DNA of 64,000 bases from Ancylostoma caninum (GCA_037903475.1 JBAJFG010000269.1:372001-436000); one strand, 5' to 3'. Shown: positions 34,890 through 48,052, counted from the first letter of the stretch. Translations and numbers: made by a program. Notes: a model not told the origin generated them from the letters alone.

Positions 34890-36952
34890 AGAATTTTTGT
34901 TATGGTGATGTTGCGCTAAAGTTTGCAGAAGAAAAGTACTTTCAGGTCGAAGAATAAAGCTACCATAGCTCCACCCAAACAAAACTGAGAAGTTCACTTC
35001 ACACGGTGGAATTTCCCATAATACTGGGTGAACTTTAGTCGCGGTGCTAGGAATAGCATACGCACATGCCCCCTTCCCCCAACAAACAGCAAGGAATGCA
35101 GTTATGCAATCTAGCTCTGGTGGAATTTCCAATGTACATTGCCAGTAATTAAGTGCTTAATATCGGAACTAAAGACAAATTCTAGACATCCTACAATTTC
35201 ATCTCTTATGAAAAGTCTCTCACAAAATGCTTCGTTACTTCATGTACGTGTACGTTGCACGTTCCATGAATGTTTCTTTCACTGCAACAAATATGTACAA
35301 ATACGCAATTTGGGCTTGAGTTCTTCTGACAAGCATTATTTTTCGCTAAAAACATAAGGAGAACTCAGTTGAAGTAATAAATGATACCAAGAATAGTAGA
35401 TAAATGAGCAATTTCGTTCATAAACTCACCCTTATTTTCTGCTTTCCATTCTTTCCACTTCCACTGTTGTATCGTCATAAGTCGGAGTCACAGCCTTATA
35501 ATGCTCCGCACGTCAGTATTCACGCATGAAACTTCACTTTTAAAAGAAATGAAGTTTCCTTATCTAGGCGACAACAACAATTGTCACCTACGTACATGCA
35601 ACGGTATTGCCGTGGACGCTGACATCAACATGGATTTCTCGGGGACCTCTGCTCCGCAGGCTTAACCAAGCTCGGCCACTTGCACACGAGAGCATGACAT
35701 CAGCGTTACGGGACCCACGGTGGTCAAAGGACGCGTAAATGATCGCATGAAAGAGAGCACTCCATTTTGGTAAACTTCTCGCGCTTTCTATTCTATCCTT
35801 AAGGTGAGGTCCACGTCCTTCCACTTCTCGAAAAATGGCAAAATCCCCGAAAAGAGGGCTTCCTTGAGTGCTGCGTTTGGTGTATACCCATCATGTCATT
35901 GAAGAAATTACTAGGGGCGAATTTGGGGCAGTAACCGCCGTCGTTAGAGACTGGCTGAACATAAAGGTTGTCTTGGTCCCACTCCTTCTGACCCGCCAGT
36001 GGCGTTGTTTACCCTATGGCGGCATAAAAAGCCTGCCGTTGGGATTACCATAACATCCGTGTTACACGGTGTTGGAAGCGAAACGTTCCTTGTTCTTGCA
36101 CAAATAAACCTGTTCACCGAGTACTTTTGTGTTCATAGCCACTTCGATCGATTAATCTCCAAGAGATCTGGTACGAGTGGTCATACGTTTGAAGCTTAAC
36201 ATCTATTTACACTCGAGTAAGCGCATCTGTACGACGAAATAAGCAGTGATGAAAAAAAAGTTATGCAAAAAGCTCATCAGAAAGGTATAGTGAGTCTACA
36301 GTCTGTCTACTCTGTCTAATCTGTCTGGGACCTGTGCGCCACGTTACCGTAAGGCTACCTCAACTCCAAAAAAATGTACTGAGTTAGAGCGCCGCTTAGT
36401 TCACTCGTCAACGATTCAGGATAGCTGAATATACACACAGTGATAATTTTTAGAAGCATGTGCTTGCCTGCTTAAGCCCTGAAGCCGTCCGTTGTTTTGG
36501 GCTACTGAATGAACATTGTTTGACGAATCTCTCATGTACTTACCGACCGCGAAGTCAGATTGACAATATCTCTAGCCACTGTAGATCACACATTCTCAAT
36601 AAGACCCATCCGTCAACCCAACTGCAAAACTTCTCATAGCATACTTATCGTCCCTTCGTACGACCTCATCGTTCTTGAGGTTTTGATTTTGCAGGCGTTG
36701 TGGTCAAGACGATTCGATTAACTATGTATATAATACTGCTTTTCCGTATGCGCCACGCCGTCTTTAGTGTGGTACTGTTTATTTATTTCGACAAATACGA
36801 TGATGAATGCCTGTAGTAGGTTATAAAGATATGATATGAACATGCCCAGTTAATGGTTGTGCAACCGCACAGAAATATGCAGCAGCAAGAGTAAGCAGTG
36901 TGAAAACTACGTGACAATGAATTATGTATAATATGTAAAGCAGGCACTAGAA
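34890..36952. other. Intergenic between SCP genes C and D
   Basis: No gene recognised. An open frame of 78 codons at 35588-35824 (-) shows no family resemblance. Confidence 0.4.
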
Positions 36953-38136
36953 CTATGGTGCTGGACAGAGCCCGTCGACGCAGCCAACTGAACAGCCAGA
37001 ACATACAGCTCCTATAGTGTAGATGTTGCTGCCAACATCATTTCCACTGGAACATGTGATAATTAGGCATCAGCAGCAGGTCACCATAACAAATGACATA
37101 CCCTGGACCGTACATGCACGATGTGAAATAGAATGAATTGCAATTTCTCACTGCACAGCCCAGGTCAACATTGTTCCACCAGGCCATCTGAGAAAAAGTG
37201 GTGAATTGGAACAATGAAGTACCTATCAAAGTAGTTTGACACCTTCGTGAATTTTGTTACAATTCCTGTCCGACGACTGCGTACTGCTTGACTGAAAATC
37301 ATGTTGGAAGGTACACCATTCCTCGCTAACTGACCCCACCAACGAGACAGCGCCTGCAAGTACTTGAATTTATATCTTTGAAAAAAAGGTGGATCTCATT
37401 TTACCCATTGTGCGGCTCCTTCGGGAGTAGTTGCTGTTCTATCAAGAATGTTGATATTTTCCTTGTATCCTGGCCTTGCTGCAGGATCTGAGAGCACTCT
37501 ATCGCAACTATTCACGTGTTGCTGTGCATAGGATTCAGCATTGCAGTTGTATCTCTGTGTGAAGAGTTGCGGTAGAATACGACAAGTGAGCGTAGCTTGT
37601 AGCTCACCATTCTGTACATCAACGAGGCCGGTGGAGCAATTTCCCCACTTGCTCCATTCCTCTCCGTTTGTCCTCGTGCTATGCTACCTCTAAATTCTTT
37701 AGGATTTCCAAGACCTAGCACGTAAACGGGTGTGCAAATATCAAACAAATCCGAAACCTTAGATTGTTATGTGTGTCCAGAAATATTCCTCTAAGTGTGT
37801 CGGTCATCTCTGTATTAGGACAAGATGGTGTTCCCACTCAAATCATAGCATTCGTCACTTTTTAAATGTCGCAAATTTAGTTGGTTTGAAAACCTCCTGT
37901 TGTAGTTGTTGTAGCTGGAGTGGTAGTAGGTGCTGCCGTTGTAGTGTTATTGGCTGAAATTTTTGCACATAATATCTAAAACCTTTAAACTTGGATCAAA
38001 GCGAATGTGCTCGGCTCACCTTGTGCTTCTGCTCCACATGTTATACTAATAAGTACCTTAAAAACACTAATTTTTTTTAAAACTCAACAGAAAAATAGTA
38101 GTTCATTCCTACCAAGATGCTCCAAAGAACTGCCAT
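36953..38136 (-). CDS. SCP/TAPS (CAP-domain) secreted protein, gene D (divergent)
   Basis: Nine - strand exons: 38136-38113, 38056-38020, 37953-37894, 37836-37758, 37689-37608, 37554-37405, 37353-37243, 37187-37102, 37046-36953. Total 723 nt (240 residues), stop TAG. It keeps the gene structure of A-C, and exons 7-9 have identical lengths (111, 86, 94), but exons 4, 5 and 6 are one codon longer. The signal peptide begins MAVLWSIL; the spacer is almost pure Thr/Ala/Pro (TTTAAPTTTPATTTTTG) where B and C have Pro-rich sequence. CAP motifs are FLDTHNNLR, YKENINIL, FTKMAWWNNVDLGCAVRNC, CMYGPGGN and a Cys-rich end CPAP. It is the most diverged member of the cluster. Confidence 0.88.
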
Positions 38137-38171
38137 TGTCGCCACCGATATTTTCGTTCTGTAACACCAGC

Positions 38172-38180
38172 ATTTATAGG
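38172..38180 (-). promoter_or_regulatory. TATA box of SCP gene D
   Basis: - strand sequence CCTATAAATG, about 37 bp upstream of the ATG at 38136. Confidence 0.65.
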
Positions 38181-39979
38181 GCTCTTACTCCGCTTTTTCT
38201 GTACATTTTTGCGTCAACACCTTGGTCGTACCTAGCGCATGATCCAGAGTTTCAATAAAACCCGTAACTATACTGTTTTTGCATGCTGAACCTTGTTATT
38301 ATGAACTTGGTTCCAACTATTCAACAAAAATAATTTTTTCCTACAAACACGTGGAATTGATCACTGTACAAAATTTTTGGTGGTGCATCGCCTGTTCGTA
38401 TGACTATTCCAGCAAATATTTTGTAATCTTATTGTCAGTGTTCAATGTTTTGCAGTTTAACTGTTTACTGGTGAATGCGCATGTGGCTCACCATACGTAC
38501 AAGTGTGGTGAATTCTGTTTCGAAACATTCGTACATGCAACCCTACGCTAGTTTTCAATATAGAATGCCGCGGCGGCATAGTACAAGCTCTTTTCAGCAG
38601 CGCAATAACAAACCCTTCATAAGCCCAGGTTTGCCGACAGCACATAATGGAAGTTATCGTGCACTTATACATACAGAAAGGTAAACAGTTTTTATTACAT
38701 TTCCATATGATTGGTAATGCATAGATTATTGATCGGAAATTTCTTGTTTTCTCTGCTTCTGGATAACAAATCTGCAACGAAAACATTTCAGTGTTGCACA
38801 GCAAAGCTGTACATATGTATGTATACCAGTGCTAATTGAAGATTGGCGGAATCGGCTCTACAACCCAACCTAAACTTGTTTCCAATTGGAAATAAGGAGT
38901 AATACATAGAACCGCTCCCCTGTGCGTTCGACAGAGGGAGGAATTTGAGATCTTGGTTTATGCAAAGTTATCTCCAAGAGCATCTGAACCTATATGAAAG
39001 ACTGTGTAAAGACTCCTCCACTTTAGATGATGTGGAAGGACAACAACCTGAAAATAAAACACACTATGTTACTTTATGGTTTGTGACACCCTCACCTGGG
39101 CATGTTTTTACTGCATTTTCTGATTGGTCTTCGTCCAGGGAGGAGCGAAATTGCCGAATTCAGAAAGCTTACATCTCACTTCCGCGGGTCCTGCTGCTTC
39201 TCTCGCAATGCCATAGAACCGCGCACCTCCGTGATTAATGTTCTGAGCCGTCTCATCATCCACGATCCCCATTGCGCACACACTGTACAGTTTCAGCACA
39301 ACTTTGACTTTTCTTCGATGCTCGCTATCTCCAATTTGTGGGACTACCAGAAGGCACTAGGAACGAAGCCGACATAGGCTAATCGCCAGTGGTCGCCGAA
39401 GGTAGTTCAGTTCCAACTGAAGTGAGTTTTGTGCCGCCAAAATTAAATTTAGAGAACTAAGACCAATTGTTAAATCTTGAATTAAAATAAGCTGTCGAAA
39501 ATAAAATTTCGCAGTTTCTGGCCTATTTTTGGGAGGTGTTTGAGCACCAATCCCAAATTTTGTATGGTGAGTTTGGAAAGTTTTTGGAGTGATTCATTAC
39601 CATTTATCTCCGCGCCTAAGTCAAAATTCCGAGCATGGTATGGAGCATTCTTCGCCTTCATATACTGTCGTTATCAGCCGGTTTCTGCAGTCTCGCCAGA
39701 TGGAGACAGTGTTCAAAGTTTTTCTCTTTCTTCTCTTTGCATCTATTCATCTTTCTGCTAGGTGATTTCTACTAGGAACGATATAAACGCTAGATGTCAG
39801 TGCTTCTAAGATTCTTTTCGGCAGATAGAGTTTAACCCATGCATCTTCTTTTTCTTTTCCTTAGCATCTGTCCCGCGCATTCGCGGGGTCCGCTGCCCTT
39901 GTTGTACGTCGCCGTAAAGCTTCATCTTTGTGTGTCATCTATTTGAACTACTAATTCCTTTATACCCCTGTATACGGAA
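38181..39979. other. Intergenic, no gene recognised
   Basis: Non-coding by eye; short open frames only. Confidence 0.4.
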
Positions 39980-40330
39980 TCATTCCATTGCTTTTTCGGT
40001 GCGAAGGACACTTTTGATAATTGCTATCTCTAAGACTTGACCCGCCGGATAAAACGATGGCCTTCTCATTACATGATCATACCAGCGTAATCTTCGTTCA
40101 CGTAGTTTCAGGTGAATGGGTGCCGTTTGCAGCAACGTTCTTATTTCTTCGTTCCACACTTTATCACGGCATGTGAAATCGCACGCCCATCGAAGAATGA
40201 GCATCTCTGCTGTGTCCAGCACACGCTCATGTGTGTTTTCGATATTGGCCAACATTCACTTCCAACCAACAATAGCGCCGATCTGACATTAGTGCAGTAG
40301 ACCTTCCCTTTCAGTACTCTTGAACATCTT
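39980..40330 (-). pseudogene. RTE-type LINE 3' fragment
   Basis: The - strand reading contains GSECWPI, then (after a frame change) TAEMLILRWACDFTCRDK, and then LRERRLRWYDHVMRRP. This is the characteristic C-terminal end of RTE/BovB-like LINE reverse transcriptases (EM-x-MLRW ... ARLRWYGHV-x-R). The fragment is frameshifted and lacks the reverse transcriptase core. Confidence 0.8.
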
Positions 40331-41770
40331 CGGTCACAATTCAGTTCAACTCATTCAACTACCACACAGTTATTATTTGTTCTGCACACCACTGGGAGGT
40401 GGAGAAGGCTTGTTAGCTGTATTCACTGCTACAGCGTAAGAGAAACGAGGACCGAGGAACCAGTGAACTCTAATGCTGTCGTGGGAGTTGCAGTGCTTCA
40501 AGCTGCAGCTACAACAGTTGTGAAAGAATATTTAATTTGTATTTCAAGACTACCACTCACAGCCGTTTTTTTTTTCAGCACCTTTGTGTCACTATCATCA
40601 GCACCCGATTGAAAAAACCGCCACATATCATCCATAACTTCGCTTTGCAGCTTCATTTTTGGGCCATTGCTGTGGACTTCTATGCTCCTTTCTAAATTAA
40701 AATAGTCGTCGTTTCATACTCCCATTTTTAAACACATCTATTAGTGCAACGTAGCATCAGCACGCACGCAAGCGGATCCACAGAGGCATTACCACTACTA
40801 TAGATACTACTGCTTCTGCTTATCGGGGATATTGTAATATGTGGACTGGATGAACTCGCTAATTCGGCTCTGGAAGTGTGCTGATAGAATAGGACACACA
40901 TACAAGAGCAAGCGACTTTTTAAGTACCACTCCACATTCGAAGATGAACATATAACCTCCGCTCTGGGAATATTAAGGATCTACCCTCAATGCGGAGTAC
41001 CTTCGCCAAACACAATTACAATACCATACAATTTAAATCCTTGGGCTTCTTTTTTTCTGCTTCGGACTAAAGAGATGAGAAAAATGAAAGAAACTTGTCA
41101 TCTATTATATTTTAGACGTGGTACGTTAACCATGCCAACTCCTCTAGGGCGCATATGGGCGGTTACTGTCCTCCATGTGCGGCTCAGCAGATGGCTCATT
41201 CTGTTGTAATGGCTTATTGTGTCAATAGTTAAGAAATAGTTGGTACTGAATACCTTCTGGATATTAACGAAATTCTGGGTACATCACAAGCTAGAAGTCA
41301 TGCCAGCATACATGTGGAATAAATAACAATCATTAAAGCTTATAAATATCAAACGATAGTTGTAACATGCACAGTAAACCCAAAAAGGAAGCAAAAAGTA
41401 ATGGAATACATCAAAGATTTAATCTCATCCTAGTCATAGCCATCGAAGATGCAATTATAGTGTCTGCAGAACAAATGATAACAAGAAGCAGAAAGTTTAG
41501 CTAAGCAGAGATACGCGATAGCGGCTCGGGTAGCCGCTAAAGTTCGAGCTATGCTACAAGCGTGCGCGACCGCACGCGGCATGGTTCTCAAAATCTGCCA
41601 GGGACTGCACATCGTTTTTTCGTCATTCGTTCGTTCGTTCGCTACTTGGACGACTTGTTCAGGCTGAGCTTGTCGAAAGCATGCGTGGTAGCTGAGAACT
41701 CCATGCGGAATCGCGAGAATGCCGGCTCCAAATCCGATATGCTGCGTACTGTCTGGAACAATGGAGCTTT
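40331..41770. other. Intergenic, no gene recognised
   Basis: Includes the 3' flank of the tyrosine hydroxylase gene. No other coding segment recognised. Confidence 0.4.
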
Positions 41771-44700
41771 CTAGTACGCAGTGTAAAATTTCGCTAATGT
41801 CTTTGACTTCTTCGTAAATTGAGCCTGCTTCCAATAGAATAACAGAGTATCGACGTGGTTGAGCTATTGGGTTTGTGCAAACATCTTGAGAATTTGTCAC
41901 GTAAAATTACTTTGCTATGATAAAGAGACCATTACAAACCTCCACACTCCTGGTGAATGGATCATAGATGACAGCGAATGGTCGCTCCATCGAGAGTGCA
42001 TATTGTCTACAAGGAAAGCGTAATAAAAACCCGAAAAAAAGCTCGTTTCAACTGCAACAGGATAACCTTAGTTTGGCCAGAGCATCCTGGATACTCTGCG
42101 CTACAAAGTATAACGGTTGATAGTCGCTGTCCTCGTATTTCTGGACGGCTGTGGTCACAGGATCAAAATCGCGATGTTCTGGTTTATCCGAACAAGCGTG
42201 CTGAAAGAACCACTTTCCCTTCTTTGTTCTTGATACTGGTCTAATGGTTCATCTACTGGTTGTCGTCGACGTACCATCAACTCTCCATAGGCAGATATCA
42301 ATCCAGCACCAATAGCTTTCAATTTTCCATCTTCTCTGCACAATCCGAACTCAATTATGAACCAGTAAACCTGCAGAGTGCAGGACTAACAGCAGTTCTT
42401 CTATGTAAATAAGGAGTCCACTCACAGTCGCTAATTTCTCGATTTGCTCGTCTGACGCTCCTAAGCTCATGAGACCAATATCCTTAAACAATAACATTTC
42501 TACTTAGTTGAACATCACATGAACGTGCTGGTTCACTAACGTAACAATCAGCCTAAAGAATAGAAAAAAGTTGGCCCTAGATATCGACCAGTCTACTTAG
42601 CATGCATACTATTATGGAGTTATTCACTACTCGGGTAAGAGGTGGCAAGACTGTGTAAACGAGCAAATGGTGAGGGAGACTGGGGATGCAAACAGTGGCA
42701 AGCCTTTTCTACGAACTTCTCGTCCATCCGATCCTCTCCGCGCTTTTCAATTTACTTGATTTTTCCCCTAATTGTCTTAGGTTTCGTGAAAGTTTCCCGC
42801 CATTTCCACACGTCCTTCTCGAGTTAATTTTTCTCCTTCAACACAACTAATAATTGAGCGAAAATGTGCCACCATCACTGCGAGGAAGTCCTGCGGTGAC
42901 AGTAATGCTTGTTGGCAGCAGCTTCCAATGAGCTGTTCCCTCGTAATTCCATCAAACCCAAGCAGTGCCTTCTGAGCAGGCGCTTTTCGTTTTGGCGGTA
43001 GAATCCAAGGTAACCGGCGACCAAGCCACACACATTTCCTTACGTGGTTCACCTAGGGAACCCGCTTCTCGTTATTGGTAACCAAGTTTGCGAACTAACC
43101 GAAATTTCGTGGAAAAGTCAAAAAGTTCAGGCGCGCACCCTACGCACTGATCGACCGACGAGATTATGTTTTATCTCAAGCCTAAACAGTCGTCTTCAAA
43201 CGTGGGGAACAAAACCTTCATCGTTAGTTAAGACAGGGCCCTATCTCATGATATATGCTTTTCGTCGCGGGAGTTCCTCAAGAGACATTCCTCATTGGGA
43301 TTGGAAATGCCCTAGTCCCGCCTTCGCTCCTCCCATTAGCTCCACATAGTGTTCTGGCAGTTTTTCACGGAATCACGTATACCATTGTAATCAGAAGCTC
43401 CTGGCGGCATTTCGCGGGCATTAACACAGGGAAAACGCACATTTAGTGGCGCGTGAGTCACGTGCACAGCCGGTTGTGCACGTGGGCGTCAATACAGTGG
43501 ACGTCAATGGCGGTGGCCCATCCGTGGTCTCGAGAAGGACGCAGCGCGACCGCTCCGCGCGTGCCGGGATTGGTGTCGTCAGCTGCCGGAATGCTATTTC
43601 TTGTCGCTTTTCTCCCGACTTGGCCAAAAATCCTTAAAATCCGGTAGAAAAGCTGCTAGATTTAGCATAACAGCGGCAGAGAACATCGTCATCGACGAGC
43701 GCGGCGCGGTTGCGCGGCGTACTTCTCAAGACCGCGGATGGGCCACCGCCATTGACGTCCACTGTTAGTGGCATAACACCTACTAAAGGAATCACGACGG
43801 TGCAATAATTACCTGGCTCATCTGAGCAACCATTGGATCAGCAAACATTGGCACATGTCCCAGCAGCTCATGAATTAGGTCAGGTTCCGGAGAGTGATGA
43901 GGCTTTCCACTGTGGCGTAAGTAGGTGGTAGTCTGAAAATGGTAAATGAGAAGAAAAGCAAATTCAAAATTGAGTCTTTGGAGATTCCTAACCTCTTAAA
44001 AACTTTCTGATTCATTTAAGATTCACCTGAAATACGCGGAACGCAAGGCTAGCCAGGAAATCACGTGCAGATAGGAGTCCAGAGCATGGTCGGAGAATGA
44101 AGCCGGTTCGTTCTGAGTTCATGTATATTCAGAATTTTCACAGAACATCGGGTTAAAAACCTCAACTATTTCATCTGAGCGTAGCTCTTGTCATCGCTTG
44201 GAAGAACTATGTATGAAAAAAGAGATAGTGACAAAAATTGCAATATTGAGGGAAAAAATATTGCATCGGGTTGGAGAAAAAAAGGAAAAATTAGGCACTC
44301 CGAAAATGATTTACATTTTGATCAGAAAAAGATACGATTTGAACTGTTTCTTTATCATGGTAGAATGAATAAAATAAAGACTTACTCTGAAGATACTTGT
44401 TCACATCCCTTATTTGAGGAATTCTTTCGGGAGAAAGAACTCCGGCATCTTCCAGCAGTTTTAAATTTTTCCTGGAATGAAATATTTTGACTTATGATTT
44501 TGATGTGCGAATGATCAAAAAAGGAGAGTGATTTCGATCGGAAATCACCTGTAAGCCAAACATGTATGAGTCTCATGGAGGCCCCGTAGCTTCTCGTACA
44601 CTGCCTTCCAGGTTGCGTGCTCCTGCTCGGTGTACACCACAATAGGGATCGGGTCACCACTGGAGAGGAATACTTTGAATATTTTGTTGGAAAGTTTTTT

Positions 44701-47700
44701 TATGTATTTGAAAACCTACTGTCTATACTCCAACGCATGGTCGTTCAGGAACTTTCTTCGGGCTATGTAATTAGCATCTCCATGACCCTTAACTAGGAAA
44801 TATGTGATGAATTTCAATTGTGATGGCAATATTGAGGAACAAAGATCTCCCAAAGGCACCGTTCCACTTCAGAGTCGGTCTTGAGATTTTCATATAGGAG
44901 GAATCTCCAGGAGCTCCTGATCACAATGGTACTATAAGTGATTCCGTGAAAAACTGACTAAATGTCCATTTTGAGCCTCGACTTCCGGGGAGCCTATGGG
45001 CGGGGTCTGGAAGACCAAGGGCTTTCCGCGTCATGCACGTCCTTGCTGATTACACAAGGACAGTACGTTATTTCCTGTTGGGGAAGTGATGAGAAGGAGC
45101 TCTCGCAATGAGTAAAAGTTCCTTAAAAGCTCGCTTTGGAAATACTTTACTCAGAAATCTCGTCCTTGGCTCCGCCCACAAACTCCTCAAAACTTAGAAC
45201 TCGAAAATTTCTTTCGGCAACATCGAATCATGTATGCCGTTGTGATCAGCAGCTCATGGAGATTCTTTTCATATAACGGTTACCTGAAACGATTTCGAAG
45301 TGGGACAGTACCTTTGGTCATCCGAATTTTCTTTACAAGCATTTCCTCACCGGATGTCTTGGATCAGTTGTGGGATCATACTTTGTGATACAGTGAGAAC
45401 ACTTGTCGAGTTCAGAAATGTGTCTAGGAAACCATGGCACTGGAAATAGCGCATTTTCTGCTTGATGTCACCCTTGCAATTTTCTAATTTTCAGATTTTC
45501 CCCAGCTTCTAGGGGAATCGCTCAAGAACCTGCGGAGAGGTGTTCGCTGTTCACTGGAGGAACACCAGGATTTCGACATCAAGGAATACCTCTAAGGTGT
45601 TTAGTAGTCAAATGAATGTATGATTGCTCACTGCCGACGGCATTTTTAATGAAAGGTGGTGCTGCAACCACACAAGAAACGCAATCTCAACCCATCAGAA
45701 AGGGAGGACAGGAAAAAGAAGAAAAAAGATGTGTCATTTTCCCCTGTTTAATGAGTCTTGGGACTATGATATTATTCCAGAAGGTGTTAACCCCCATAAG
45801 TACAGCAAATCTGCTTTCAACTACGATTTTTTAAGATATTCTTCTACCATGGTTTCTTTTTGTTTGGAAGAAGTCATTTAAAAAAAGTTCTCCTTCCCTG
45901 TAGAGGGGGTCAGAGCCTGAATCCTGGGTATTTCTTCAGAACGAAAGATAAAAACAGATGGAAGCAAAGCCCACCCTCCTCCATGGCATTCTTCTTGTAG
46001 AGAGCGAATCCGGTGAGATCGACATGTTGTCGTGTAAGAGAAGCAGCCGCAGAAATTAGCTGCTCTTTAGTGGCATCACAATCGGCCAGTAGATCCCAAC
46101 CTGGAAAAATTGCTTCTATTATATATCCGTTATCATTACATTAAATTTTGTGAAAAGTATTAAAATTAGTCTCAGATGAGGAAGATAATATCCAAAAATC
46201 CAGGCAATTCAGTATATCCGTATGAGCAGAAGCTTTGTCCGTTCGATTAGGTGAGCGATCGATAGAGCCTCAATGATTTCTGCAAGGAGCTAGGAGAGAA
46301 TTTACCTTTTCCAGATTTTTCCTGTCTCGTTTCCAGATGGCTGACACGAATCTTGTTCGATCCGAATGCTTTGATCACCTCACCGACAAATGTGGCGAGA
46401 TCACCTGAAAATAATGCAGAAATTCTTCACAGGAAATAAAACCTAGCACTTCAACAGTGATTTTTATTATAAAGCTAGTGATCTCAATCGAAACTTCTTT
46501 TTGGAATCCACAATCCTGTAGTTGTACTTAATTCTATTGGATTCTGTTATTGTAAGAAAAGGAGCTACTCCCTGTGGGCTTCTTCGTTGTAAGATTCGAG
46601 ACCGCTCAATATTTCCAGAGAGAAAAACATAATGAATTGGATGATACAGAAACAGATTCAGATAACACAGAAATCAAAAGTGGCACTGAGGTTCTAGGCA
46701 CTCCATGCGTTACGAGGGTGGGTTGAAAAGTTTCCGGAATGACAATGGGAATAAAACAATTCAGGTCTAGTTTTTGAAACACTTTTTAGCGTCCAATCTC
46801 TTTTCTGCTTTTGATTCTCTTCCTGCGAAAAACTTCTTCAAGGCTCTCAAAACAACCTCATACGGACAAGAATAACTGGTCATTTGCCGTGAATTTCTTT
46901 CTGGACAGAAACGCTGTGAGGTCTGAGAAAAGCTGCAGGAGTAACGAAGCCAGTGCTAAACGAACATGGAATGAGAAAAATCTTCTATTTTTATTTGATC
47001 CGCGCTGATCCTGCTGGTCCAGGATCTTGGACATCTCACTAATTATATCTCAGAATCGGTTGAGTTTTCCGCGCTACTTTCTTCGTCAAATTGTTAAAAC
47101 TATTGCTAAGGTTCAAAAAGAATCATAACCTCAGATATGAAAATTTGCAAGATTGCATTGCAAGATCTGTCAAAAGCAGGCTCTTCATCAGATCGAACTG
47201 AAATTAATGAGTGCATATGGTGGATTTGTCAACACGGCAGCATAGAAATAGCCGATAGACAGCGGCTCTTTGGTGGTCATTCCGAAAACTTTCCAACCCA
47301 CCCTCGTAGGATTTCCCGAAGGCAAGAAGGCAGGCATAGCGTCGCTAAAGTAGCATTTCCCAAGAAGCAAGGCTGGAATCATTGTGAAACATGGGTGAAA
47401 GTCAAGCATTTTCACCTCAATTCGTTGATTTTCGCTCCTCCAACATGATCTTTTTATTTTTTAAGCTTTAAAAACACTCATTCGGAAATACCCTTCAAGG
47501 CCACACCCACACCCATGAGTCGCGCTCCTTCGCCATACTGTCGTATGGGTAAAACCTGTTTTTTATGGGATCTTTTAGATAAGTGCAATAAGACATGACC
47601 ATAGATTATTATCAATGTATTGCACTTCAACGGCTCGGAGATCTTGACCTCGTGAAGAATATGACGAATTCCCTACGTCTGGCATGCGAGTCCAGTAGCA

Positions 47701-48052
47701 ATCATCTGGAACTCACCGGAACTGCTGAGCACCGCAGTGAAAGCGATACTTCCCTTGTCGGCCGCCCATATCAGCTCGACACCTTCGTCGTTGAGCTGTT
47801 GAAGTATCTGCAACGGACGTGACATAGAGGCACTGACGAGGTTAACTTCACCTCCGTCACCTATACAAATTTTCAGGAAGCAATTAACGATTCAAGGATG
47901 AATAGACGAACCTGTTCTCCTCGGGTGATCTCACGAAGTTGTTCACGATGCTTCTGGGTGTTTTGTCGTCTAACACCGGCGTGCAGTAGAGTTTCACAGC
48001 TTGCCTGGTGGACCAGGGAGAAGCGCCGGGGGTGGCGAGGACTCTCGTTTGC
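41771..48052 (-). CDS. cat-2: Tyrosine 3-hydroxylase (cat-2 type); 5'-most exon not located
   Basis: Biopterin-dependent Fe(II) enzyme converting tyrosine to L-DOPA, the first step of dopamine synthesis in neurons. Fourteen - strand exons with matching phases: 48052-47935, 47860-47717, 46404-46306, 46100-45975, 45439-45351, 44787-44720, 44659-44549, 44471-44386, 44112-44027, 43932-43813, 42482-42426, 42370-42275, 42200-42067, 42006-41940 (467 codons). The N-terminal regulatory part has a PKA-like RRFS site and an ACT-like domain reading HLETRQ, which resembles TH more than PAH or TPH. The catalytic core has [38 protein letters not shown], and HELLGH supplying two iron ligands (about residues 330 and 335 of this model); the Glu of FIIEFGL (about 375) is the third. 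The last exon (drawn here as 41863-41771) is uncertain, and the initiator ATG lies in an upstream exon I could not identify. Confidence 0.9.
43495..43764. mobile_element. CAGTGG-type MITE, copy 2, in a cat-2 intron
   Basis: The ends CAGTGGACGTCAATGGCGGT and its reverse complement are nearly perfect. TA is present on the left (43493-43494) and mutated to TT on the right. 270 bp. It lies between the cat-2 exons at 43813 and 42482. Confidence 0.88.
46713..47306. mobile_element. Mariner deletion derivative in a cat-2 intron
   Basis: Terminal inverted repeats CGAGGGTGGGTTGAAAAGTT / inverted, continuing through TTCCGGAATGAC, flanked by TA on both sides (46711-46712 and 47307-47308). The 594-bp interior lacks a recognisable catalytic region. 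It lies in the intron between the exons at 47717 and 46404. The terminus type differs from mariner elements 1 and 2, so it is a separate lineage. Confidence 0.85.

Noticed and set aside
42777..43052. 91-codon open frame on the - strand inside a cat-2 intron
   Set aside because: No family recognised, no splice-consistent neighbour, and it is skipped in a model where the flanking exons join in phase.
41940..48052. Tryptophan or phenylalanine hydroxylase as the identity of the 41.7-48 kb gene
   Set aside because: The regulatory domain reads HLETRQ and the N-terminus has an RRFS site, both closer to tyrosine hydroxylase; the core alone would not separate the three.
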